A stretch of DNA of 64,000 nt from Rheinheimera riviphila. GTDB taxonomy: Bacteria > Pseudomonadota > Gammaproteobacteria > Enterobacterales > Alteromonadaceae. The notes beneath the pieces were generated by a model. The model saw nothing but the letters and a program-made list of their open reading frames with translations, did not search any database and was not told the DNA's origin. Made by a program: the position numbers and the translations under genes. The DNA lies in contig NZ_SACS01000015.1 in the NCBI RefSeq assembly GCF_004005945.1, forward strand, positions 62,001-126,000, given 5' to 3'. Shown here in pieces: positions 1 through 8,202 of this stretch (the first letter of the stretch is position 1; each line of letters opens with the position of its first letter).

Positions 1-2
1 TC

Positions 3-1070
3 GCTGCCGGTGATGTGCTGTTAACGCTGGATAGCACCATCACCGAAGCCGAGCTGGAACGTCTGCGTGTGCAGCTTGAAGGTGTGCAGCAAGATATTCA
101 GCGAACGGAATTGTTGCAACAACGGTTACATGCCCCGCAACGGCCTGCTTCAGCGCTGGCATCAGCACAGCTGCAGCCATTGTCCTTGCCACAACAACAA
201 GCATTAGACAGCAGCTGGCTGGAATATCAGGCCAGGCAACTCAGCGTACAACGCCAAAGCGATAAACTGCTGGCGGAAGTGGACACCACCAAGCTCAATA
301 TCAGCCGGATTGAAAAAACCATGCCGCTGATCACCGAACAAGCAGACAGTGTGCAGAAGCTACTGGAGAAGTCGCTGGCATCGCGCAGCCAATATCTGGA
401 ACTGGAACTCAACCGCATTAATCAGGCGGAAAGCCTGACCATCGAAAAAGCCAAACTGCAACAGCTGGCTGCCGCCATTCGTGAATCAGCACAGCAACAA
501 CAAGTGTTACAAGCCGAATTTCAGCGCCAGCTCAGTGAAGCGCAAAACCAGTATCACCGTGATGCCAGTGCGTTAACTCAGGAACTGATTAAAGCGCAAA
601 ACACCAATTCACAACAACAGCTTTTGTCGCCGGTCAGCGGCACCATCGAACAACTGGCATTAACCACCATTGGCGGCGTAGTGACGCCTGCGCAGGAGTT
701 AATGCGTGTAGTGCCACAAGACCAACAACTGATCGCCGAAGCCTGGTTATTAAACAAAGACATTGGTTTTGTCGAAGTAGGTCAAACAGCTGAAATTAAA
801 CTGGAAAGTTTTGAATTTACCAAATACGGCGTAATAGACGGTGAAATTATTGATGTCTCAACCGATGCGGTAGAAAAAGAAGGGCTGGGCTTGGTCTTTC
901 CTTTAAAAGTGAGCTTAAAGCAGCATAATATTCGGGCAGGTAATAAAACGGTGCCTTTAGGGGCTGGCATGACAGTCACTGTTGAAGTGAAGACCGGTGA
1001 ACGACGTGTGATTGAATTTTTATTGTCCCCGGTGATAAAGGCTGTGGATGAAGGGGTTAGAGAACGATGA
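3..1070 (+). CDS. HlyD-family type I secretion membrane fusion protein (5' partial)
   Basis: Periplasmic adaptor that links an inner-membrane ABC exporter to a TolC-type outer-membrane channel. The frame is open to the left edge, and the first visible residues (AGDVLLTLD) are the typical end of the first lipoyl half of HlyD proteins, so the N-terminal membrane anchor lies outside the window. A long Gln/Leu-rich coiled coil (about residues 10-200 of the visible part) is followed by the second lipoyl half (LLSPVSGTIEQL) and a beta-barrel region (GQTAEIKLESFEFTKYG) ending in GMTVTVEVKTGERRVIEFLLSPV, all usual for the family. The stop overlaps the next gene by 4 bp. The large RTX protein two genes downstream is the probable exported substrate, and an ABC exporter gene is expected just left of the window. 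Confidence 0.93.
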   Translation, partial: AAGDVLLTLDSTITEAELERLRVQLEGVQQDIQRTELLQQRLHAPQRPASALASAQLQPLSLPQQQALDSSWLEYQARQLSVQRQSDKLLAEVDTTKLNISRIEKTMPLITEQADSVQKLLEKSLASRSQYLELELNRINQAESLTIEKAKLQQLAAAIRESAQQQQVLQAEFQRQLSEAQNQYHRDASALTQELIKAQNTNSQQQLLSPVSGTIEQLALTTIGGVVTPAQELMRVVPQDQQLIAEAWLLNKDIGFVEVGQTAEIKLESFEFTKYGVIDGEIIDVSTDAVEKEGLGLVFPLKVSLKQHNIRAGNKTVPLGAGMTVTVEVKTGERRVIEFLLSPVIKAVDEGVRER

Positions 1071-1678
1071 TTTTTATAAAAAATGTACCTTGGAAAGAAA
1101 AAATAACAAGACTTTTTCTTTATCTGTTTGTTTCTTTTTTACTGCTGATTTTTTTTGGTGCCATACCATCAAAGCTATACTTTTCAATGATGCTGGTTGC
1201 ATTTATCTCAAGCAGGTTATCTAAACCTATAATGTATGCATACGTAGCGATCACGATATATATAATATTGTCATATTCTGCCCTGAGCTTTATCTATCCT
1301 AAGACGTACAACTATGGTAGCGACATAGTTACTGTCGGATTAAACCCACAAATCACCCAAATTTACAAGATCACTCACGATTCTGAATGTATTAAAAATA
1401 AATGCAATATTCAGTTTAGAAAAATTTTTTCACCATTTAGTTTCTCTAAATGCTCTGTTTCCGCTTCACCTGAACGTTTTGAAATTATTGTAAGAAATAA
1501 TTTTTCTATTTGCAATGTCAATTATGGCGAAACCAGTGTGGATCATTCCAGAAAAAAATTTACTTTTGATTTGAATAACGAAATGTCCACGACTATATTT
1601 TTCAATATTTATTCTATATTTTTGATGTTGGCTTGTATTTTTGTGTTAAGGAACATTTTCAATAAGGAGGTAAAATGA
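1067..1678 (+). CDS. Hypothetical AT-rich membrane protein in the RTX secretion operon
   Basis: 203 aa, family not recognised. Visible features are two or three N-terminal hydrophobic segments (residues about 12-65, with a basic break SSRLSKP), a polar domain of about 100 residues with four or more Cys (SECIKNKC, FSKCSVS, FSICNVN), and a C-terminal membrane helix (IFFNIYSIFLMLACIFVL). The Cys-rich part is probably extracytoplasmic and may form disulphides. The gene overlaps the HlyD stop (ATGA) and ends 4 bp inside the RTX start, so it is translationally coupled on both sides. Its base composition is far more AT-rich than the neighbours, which suggests separate acquisition. A role as an export accessory or immunity-like partner of the RTX protein is a guess from position only. 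Confidence 0.8.
   Translation: MIFIKNVPWKEKITRLFLYLFVSFLLLIFFGAIPSKLYFSMMLVAFISSRLSKPIMYAYVAITIYIILSYSALSFIYPKTYNYGSDIVTVGLNPQITQIYKITHDSECIKNKCNIQFRKIFSPFSFSKCSVSASPERFEIIVRNNFSICNVNYGETSVDHSRKKFTFDLNNEMSTTIFFNIYSIFLMLACIFVLRNIFNKEVK
1664..1671 (+). promoter_or_regulatory. Strong Shine-Dalgarno for the RTX protein
   Basis: AAGGAGGT lies 3 nt before the ATG at 1675, inside the end of the preceding ORF. It is close to a perfect anti-SD match and fixes the start of the 2142-aa RTX protein. Confidence 0.8.
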
Positions 1679-4600
1679 GCGATTATAAAGCAGTTATACA
1701 TGTTGACAGCGGTTCTCATGAAAACAAGGCCGGCTATCATGTCTGGATCGTATTATTTGATGCTAATGGCCGTAAACATCAATACAGCTATGGACCAGCT
1801 GAAAACCCATTCAATGGACCAGGCGCTTTTAGAGATTTACCAGAGGCGGAAGGGAGGAGCGACTACAAAATTAACATTGACATCACAAAAGACATGTTCG
1901 ATTCAATGAAGTCAAAAGCCGACGCTTTGAAAGCAAGTCCACCACCATATTTTTTGGTAGATGCACCAAACTTAGCACATTCTATTTTAGGCAGTAACTG
2001 TGCAACCGTTGTCAGCGACATTTTAAAGGCAGGTGGCATTAATAAATTTGAAAATTACTTTACTCCAACTCAATACCAAGCGCATATAGAATCGATTCAG
2101 GCAATGAAATCCGTTTTTGATAAATTTACTAGTTTGTCAGATAATTTGTCTGGTTACGTGGGAGATATTTTAGATAGAATTAACGACTTATCTGGTTTTT
2201 TCGATAATATTGACTCATCAATTCTTGATGGTTTACTGAATTTATCAAACGGTCTGCGTAAAATTCAATCATTTTTTGGCGCTAATCCTACAGGTTACCT
2301 TCCAAACGACATCAATAGTTTATTTAATATGATCGACCGCGCAGTCAACGCCCCTCGCGACCCGCTGGTATTAGATTTAGATGGTGACGGCGTTGAAACC
2401 GTTGGCACCAATGCCGGTATTATGTTTGACCATAATGGTGACGGACTTAAACATGGCACTGGCTGGGTAAAACCAGACGATGGTTTATTAGTAGTCGACT
2501 GGAATGAAAATGGTGTGATCGATAGCGGTAAAGAGTTGTTTGGCGACAATACCATCGTAGATGTAAGTTATAACGGTGTTGAGCGCAAAGCAAAAGATGG
2601 TTTTGAAGCGTTAAAAGCATTTGATGGAAATGATGCAAATGGCCAACCTTGGAAAGGTGATGGTGTTATCGATGCGAAAGACAAAATATTTTCGCGGTTA
2701 AAAGTATGGCAAGACCTGAATCAGGATGGGGTAACGCAGCAAGGGGAATTAAAGACACTGGCTGAATTAGGCATTTCTTCGATTAATTTAGACAATAAAA
2801 ATAAAGGTACCACTCAACACGGTAACCGTGTCGACTCTGTCTCCAGCTTCCAGTTTTCAGACGGCCGCGAACATGAAATGAGCTCGCTGTTTTTCGCTGC
2901 AGATACTTTTAGAAATAGCTTCAATGACAAAATACCTCTTACTGAGCGAACAGAGAAATTGCCTGACTTTGCTGGTTCAGGTGGGCTGCGTAGTTTACGT
3001 GAAGCCGCAACATTAGACGACAACCTTGCAAGTCTATTGGAGACCTTTTCTAAAGCTACCACGCGTTCAGAACAATTGGCTCTGGTCGATGATATTTTAT
3101 GGCAATGGCATTTAGGAAGCGAGCTGGAAACATTTCACGACAAAATGGCGAAAATTGCTTATCGCAGTTATTTCGACCCTTATAATACTGTATCGATGTT
3201 TCCACTTGGAAAAGAATATCTAACTGGTCGCTACAGTGTAATCGAAGCATTTAATGGTCGGCCTATAGAAAATATTGTTTATTCGGAATACCGCGGGGGT
3301 GGAGGTGGTGCGGGCTCGGTGGCCAGATCAAATACATCATACTTTTTCTTCCCAAGCATGGGAGCACATTCCAACTTTCCATTCCAGGTCCGAGCTCAAA
3401 ATGCCGAGCGTTCCATTGAATCAACTTATCAGGAAATATTTAATCAGGTGTTCAGTTCGTTAAGTTTTAAAACTCGGTTAGCTGACATCATTGATTCAGT
3501 AGAGCTAAATTTTGATGAAGCTGGAATTAGCTTAAACTTCGAACATTTGGAGGGCAAATTAACAGCTGAAATTTCTAAAAACAAACTTGATGGACTAGCC
3601 GATCTATTCGACATCGTAAAATACTACAAAGAATTCGTTCAGGATGGCTCTTGGGATTTTATCTCGTTTTGCAACACACTCACATCATCAGGACTTGTTG
3701 ATGATGAATCGATATGGGAAAGTAAATTAGGATCCTATATTCAAAAAGCAACAGAAGAATCCACAGACATAAACGGAATTTCATCTGATTGGGAAGTACT
3801 GTTGGGAGATAGCCGAAATAATATAATAAACGGCGACAATGGTGACGAACTCATTATTGCCGGACGCGGCAATGATGTAATCGAAGGCCACTTCGGTAAC
3901 AACACTATGGATGGCGGCGTAGGTGATGACATCTTAAAGATTTCCTCCAGAACGAACAACACCAGAGACTTTAGCAATACCTTTATCGGCGGCACCGGTA
4001 ATGACCGAATGGAAGGTGCTTTAGGTGCCGATACTTACGTTTACAACCTCGGCGATGGCAACGATGTTATTCTCGATAAATCTAGCCACGATACTGTCGA
4101 TAAACTGGTTTTTGGCGAAGGGATCACTGGCGCCAATATCACTTTACAACGCTCTGGCAATCACCTCGTTGTGCTGATTACTCATCCACAGACCGGCGAA
4201 GTATCCACTATTACTATCGAAGATGCTGTGACAAATAACTTACGCCGACTTGAGCAGATGGTGTTTGCTGATGGCACTGTGATTGATGGCGACTGGTTAG
4301 AGAAGTTCAATCTGGTTGGAACAAAAGAATCAGACGAGATACTCGGAACTAATGCCTCAGAAACCATCTACGGCCTGGCCGGTAACGATATCATCGAAGG
4401 TGAATTTGGTAACAATACCCTTATTGGTGGTGAAGGTAATGACACCTTAAAGATTGCTTCACTAGCAACCAACACCAGAGCCTTTAGTAATACCTTTATC
4501 GGCGGCACTGGTAATGACCGGATGGAAGGTGCTTTAGGTGCCGATACTTACCTCTACAACCTCGGCGATGGCAACGATGTTATTCTCGATAAATCGAGCC

Positions 4601-7600
4601 ACGATACTGTCGATAAGCTGGTATTTGGCGAAGGAATTACTGCCGCCAATATCAATTTACAACGCTCTGGTAATCACCTCGTCGTGCTGGTCGCTCATCC
4701 GCAAACCGGTGAAGTCTCTACCATCACTATCGAAGATGCAGTATCAAATGCCTTACGCCGATTAGAGCAGATGGTGTTTGCCGATGGCACTGTGATTGAA
4801 GGCGATTGGTTTAGCGAGCTTAGTTACTCAACTCACGGTACCGAAGGTAATGACACCATCACCGGAGATGAAAAGTCAGATGTGATCTACGGCCTGGCGG
4901 GGAACGATATCATCGAAGGCGGTTTCGGTAACAATACGATGGATGGTGGCGAAGGTGATGACATCTTAAGGATTGCTTCGGTAGCGAACAACACCAGAGA
5001 CTTCAGTAATACCTTTATCGGCGGCACCGGCAATGATCGGATGGAAGGTGCTTCCGGCGCCGATACCTATGTCTACAACCTCGGCGATGGCAATGATGTC
5101 ATTGCAGATAAAGCTGGGGGCACCAACAAAGCCGATACCCTGTCCTTTGGTGCAGGCATTACTGCCGCCAATATCAGTCTACAGCGCAATGGTAACCACC
5201 TTGTCGTGTTGGTCGCTCATCCGCAAACCGGCGAAGTCTCTACCATTACTATCGAAGATGCCGTGACAAATTCCTTGCGCCGAATAGAGCAAATGGTGTT
5301 CGCTGATGGCTCTGTGATTGAGGGGGACTGGTTTAGCCAGCTTAGTTACGCAACTTACGGTACCGAAGGTAATGACACCATCACCGGAGATGAAAAATCT
5401 GATGTGATCTACGGCTTGGCCGGTAACGATGTGATTGATGGCGGTTTTGGTAACAATACCCTCAACGGTGGTGAAGGGAACGACACCTTAAAGATTGCTC
5501 CCACAGCGAATAACACGAAAGACTTCCGCAATACCTTTATCGGTGGCAGCGGTAATGACCGGATGGAAGGTGCTCACGGCGCCGATACCTATGTCTACAA
5601 CCTCGGCGATGGTAATGATGTCATTGTCGATAATTCGAGTTACAACACTGTCGATAGACTTGTGTTTGGTGAGGGTATTACCGCCGCCAATATCAGTTTA
5701 CAGCGTAATGGTAACCACCTTGTCGTGCTGGTAACTCATCCGCAAACCGGTGAAGTCTCTACCATCACTATCGAAGATGCCGTGACAATCGCATTACGCC
5801 GAATAGAGCAAATGGTGTTCGCTGATGGCTCTGTGATTGAAGGCGATTGGTTAGAGAAACTAGCTCTGACTGGCACCACTGGTGATGATAATATTGCTGG
5901 CACCAATGCCCATGAGACTATTTATGGCCTGGCAGGACACGATATCATTGATGGCGGTTTTGGCAATAATAAGCTTCATGGTGGCGAAGGCAATGACACC
6001 TTAAGAGTGGCTTCAACAGCAACTGCTGCCAAAGACTTTAGCAATACCTTTATCGGCGGCACCGGTAATGACCGTCTGGAAGGTGCTCACGGCGCCGATA
6101 CCTATCTCTATAACCTTGGCGATGGCAATGATGTCATTGTCGATAAATCGAGTTACACCACTGTCGATAAGCTAGTGTTTGGTGCGGGCATTACTGCTGC
6201 AAACATCAGCTTGCAGTGCTCTGGCAACAACCTCGTTGTGTTGGTTGCCCACCCGCAAACCGGAGAGGTCTCTACCATCACTATCGAAGATGCTGTAACA
6301 CATACCACACGACGTATTGAGCAAATGGTGTTTGCTGACGGCACTATGATTGAGGGCGATTGGTTAGAGAAGCTTGGACTGACTGGTACCTATGATAATG
6401 ACAATATTGTTGGCACCAACGCCTCAGAGACTATCTATGGTCTGGCCGGGAACGATGTGATTGATGGCGGTTTTGGCAACAATACCCTCAACGGTGGCGT
6501 AGGGAGCGACACCTTAAAGATTGCCTCCACAGCGACCAACTCGAAAGACTTCCGCAACACCTTTATCGGTGGTGCTGGCAACGATCGGCTCGAAGGCGCT
6601 CACAGCGCTGATACCTATATCTATAACCTCGGCGATGGTAATGATGTCATTGTCGATAAATCGAGTTACACCACTGTCGATAAACTGGTATTTGGTGTAG
6701 GTATTACCGCCGCCAATATTAGTTTACAGCGTAATGGTAACCACCTTGTCGTGCTGGTAACTCATCCGCAAACCGGTGAAGTCTCTACCATCACTATCGA
6801 AGATGCAATGACAAATACATTACGCCGACTTGAGCAGATGGTGTTCGCTGACGGCACTGTGATTGAAGGCGATTGGTTAGAGAAACTGGCACTAACTGGC
6901 ACCACTGGTGATGACAATATTACTGGCACTAACGCCTCCGAAACCATTTATGGCATGGCTGGCAACGATACTATCGACGGTGGTTTTGGCAACAACATCC
7001 TCAACGGTGGCGAGGGGGATGACACTTTAAAAATTGCTTCAACAGCGACCAACTCGAAAGACTTCCGCAATACCTTTATCGGTGGTACCGGTAATGACCG
7101 GATGGAAGGCGCTCACGGCGCCGATACCTATGTCTATAACCTCGGCGATGGCAATGATGTCATTGTCGATAAATCGAGTTACACCACTGTCGATAAACTG
7201 GTATTTGGTGCAGGCATTACTGCCGCCAATATCAGCTTGCAACGCGCTGGTAATCACCTCGTGGTGATGGTCGCCCACCCGCAAACCGGTGAGATCTCGA
7301 CTATTACTATCGAAGATGCGGCCACCAACACTTTACGTCGTATCGAACAGATGGTGTTTGCTGACGGCACTGTGATCAATGGTGACTGGCATAGTCAATT
7401 AAGTTCTACATCGATCGGCACTAACAATAATGATGTCATCACTGGCGGCGACAAAGCTGACTGGTTATTTGGCATGGAAGGTAACGACACCCTCAGCGGT
7501 GGTTTAGGCCACAACAGACTAGTCGGTGGTGCGGGCGATGACACCTTGAAAATCGTTTCAACACCAGAATTAGCCAAAGATTTCCATAATATTCTGATAG

Positions 7601-8103
7601 GTGGCATCGGCAACGACCGACTTGAAGGAAGTTTTGGTTTGGAAACTTACATGTTTAATCTGGGCGATGGTCAGGACACCATTCGTGATTTGGGAGGTAT
7701 CGATAAGCTTGTTTTTGGCTCTGGTATTACGCAGTCACATTTGCAATTGCAGCGAACTGCCGACAACCACCTTGTCATCAGGTTTTTGAACAACAGTGGC
7801 GAACTAACCGGAGATCAAATCACTATCGAAAATGCGTTTACAGACTCTGGTTATGCTATCGAAAGCTTAGAATTTGCAGATGGTAGCATTGCACCTATTG
7901 ATCTTTCACCGTTACCGGATGAACCCGGATCTGAACAATTCTGGAAAGATGCTACATCAGAAAAATATCTGATTGATATATATGGTGTTGATGCAAAAGT
8001 AGCAAACCTGATAGATGCGTTGAATGCTTTTGATACAGACACTGACACCGAAGTTGACGTTGCAATCAGTAGCAGATTAATGATTGAGGAATACGCTCTG
8101 TAA
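1675..8103 (+). CDS. Giant RTX calcium-binding exoprotein with a permuted papain-like N-terminus
   Basis: 2142 aa, probable type I secretion substrate (no Sec signal; HlyD gene upstream). Residues 1-125 carry a His (YHVW, H22) and an NC motif (SNCATVVSDILKAGG, C109) in the order seen in permuted NlpC/P60 and papain-like thiol hydrolases. About residues 225-300 hold the DPLVLDLDGDGVE...FDHNGDG...GKELFGD module common in large RTX proteins, with EF-hand-like Asp loops. A middle region of about 400 residues is unassigned. From about residue 710 to 2075, eight tandem units of 171-174 aa each carry RTX nonapeptide-like GGxGNDxL strings and the conserved blocks ADTYVYNLGDGNDVI and EQMVFADG. The last 65 residues are acidic and should contain the uncleaved export signal. 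Likely a cell-surface or released protein; adhesin versus enzyme cannot be decided. Confidence 0.92.
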   Translation: MSDYKAVIHVDSGSHENKAGYHVWIVLFDANGRKHQYSYGPAENPFNGPGAFRDLPEAEGRSDYKINIDITKDMFDSMKSKADALKASPPPYFLVDAPNLAHSILGSNCATVVSDILKAGGINKFENYFTPTQYQAHIESIQAMKSVFDKFTSLSDNLSGYVGDILDRINDLSGFFDNIDSSILDGLLNLSNGLRKIQSFFGANPTGYLPNDINSLFNMIDRAVNAPRDPLVLDLDGDGVETVGTNAGIMFDHNGDGLKHGTGWVKPDDGLLVVDWNENGVIDSGKELFGDNTIVDVSYNGVERKAKDGFEALKAFDGNDANGQPWKGDGVIDAKDKIFSRLKVWQDLNQDGVTQQGELKTLAELGISSINLDNKNKGTTQHGNRVDSVSSFQFSDGREHEMSSLFFAADTFRNSFNDKIPLTERTEKLPDFAGSGGLRSLREAATLDDNLASLLETFSKATTRSEQLALVDDILWQWHLGSELETFHDKMAKIAYRSYFDPYNTVSMFPLGKEYLTGRYSVIEAFNGRPIENIVYSEYRGGGGGAGSVARSNTSYFFFPSMGAHSNFPFQVRAQNAERSIESTYQEIFNQVFSSLSFKTRLADIIDSVELNFDEAGISLNFEHLEGKLTAEISKNKLDGLADLFDIVKYYKEFVQDGSWDFISFCNTLTSSGLVDDESIWESKLGSYIQKATEESTDINGISSDWEVLLGDSRNNIINGDNGDELIIAGRGNDVIEGHFGNNTMDGGVGDDILKISSRTNNTRDFSNTFIGGTGNDRMEGALGADTYVYNLGDGNDVILDKSSHDTVDKLVFGEGITGANITLQRSGNHLVVLITHPQTGEVSTITIEDAVTNNLRRLEQMVFADGTVIDGDWLEKFNLVGTKESDEILGTNASETIYGLAGNDIIEGEFGNNTLIGGEGNDTLKIASLATNTRAFSNTFIGGTGNDRMEGALGADTYLYNLGDGNDVILDKSSHDTVDKLVFGEGITAANINLQRSGNHLVVLVAHPQTGEVSTITIEDAVSNALRRLEQMVFADGTVIEGDWFSELSYSTHGTEGNDTITGDEKSDVIYGLAGNDIIEGGFGNNTMDGGEGDDILRIASVANNTRDFSNTFIGGTGNDRMEGASGADTYVYNLGDGNDVIADKAGGTNKADTLSFGAGITAANISLQRNGNHLVVLVAHPQTGEVSTITIEDAVTNSLRRIEQMVFADGSVIEGDWFSQLSYATYGTEGNDTITGDEKSDVIYGLAGNDVIDGGFGNNTLNGGEGNDTLKIAPTANNTKDFRNTFIGGSGNDRMEGAHGADTYVYNLGDGNDVIVDNSSYNTVDRLVFGEGITAANISLQRNGNHLVVLVTHPQTGEVSTITIEDAVTIALRRIEQMVFADGSVIEGDWLEKLALTGTTGDDNIAGTNAHETIYGLAGHDIIDGGFGNNKLHGGEGNDTLRVASTATAAKDFSNTFIGGTGNDRLEGAHGADTYLYNLGDGNDVIVDKSSYTTVDKLVFGAGITAANISLQCSGNNLVVLVAHPQTGEVSTITIEDAVTHTTRRIEQMVFADGTMIEGDWLEKLGLTGTYDNDNIVGTNASETIYGLAGNDVIDGGFGNNTLNGGVGSDTLKIASTATNSKDFRNTFIGGAGNDRLEGAHSADTYIYNLGDGNDVIVDKSSYTTVDKLVFGVGITAANISLQRNGNHLVVLVTHPQTGEVSTITIEDAMTNTLRRLEQMVFADGTVIEGDWLEKLALTGTTGDDNITGTNASETIYGMAGNDTIDGGFGNNILNGGEGDDTLKIASTATNSKDFRNTFIGGTGNDRMEGAHGADTYVYNLGDGNDVIVDKSSYTTVDKLVFGAGITAANISLQRAGNHLVVMVAHPQTGEISTITIEDAATNTLRRIEQMVFADGTVINGDWHSQLSSTSIGTNNNDVITGGDKADWLFGMEGNDTLSGGLGHNRLVGGAGDDTLKIVSTPELAKDFHNILIGGIGNDRLEGSFGLETYMFNLGDGQDTIRDLGGIDKLVFGSGITQSHLQLQRTADNHLVIRFLNNSGELTGDQITIENAFTDSGYAIESLEFADGSIAPIDLSPLPDEPGSEQFWKDATSEKYLIDIYGVDAKVANLIDALNAFDTDTDTEVDVAISSRLMIEEYAL
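3808..7900 (+). repeat. Eight tandem ~513-522-bp coding repeats of the RTX protein
   Basis: The anchor FGNN codons start at 3892, 4405, 4924, 5446, 5959, 6472 and 6985, with a diverged GLGHN copy at 7501. Spacings are therefore 513, 519, 522, 513, 513, 513 and 516-519 bp. Seven copies are very similar at DNA level (for example the block for HPQTGEVSTITIEDA) and the eighth is clearly diverged. All spacings are multiples of three, so recombination between units would keep the frame and change the length of the protein. Confidence 0.9.
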
Positions 8104-8136
8104 CTACACTTTATTGCTTTACCAGCAATCAAAATT

Positions 8137-8172
8137 GGCCAGTCAGGTCCACACTGACTGGCCTTTTCTTTG
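8137..8172 (+). terminator. Rho-independent terminator after the RTX gene
   Basis: GGCCAGTCAG (8137-8146), a 7-nt loop, and CTGACTGGCC (8154-8163) form a perfect 10-bp stem followed by TTTTCTTT. It lies 34 bp after the RTX stop and faces the end of the convergent GH20 gene. The other strand also has a short T-rich tail, so it may serve both directions. Confidence 0.88.
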
Positions 8173-8202
8173 TCTGAAACTGCTTTTTGAGATCCAAAAA
8201 AA

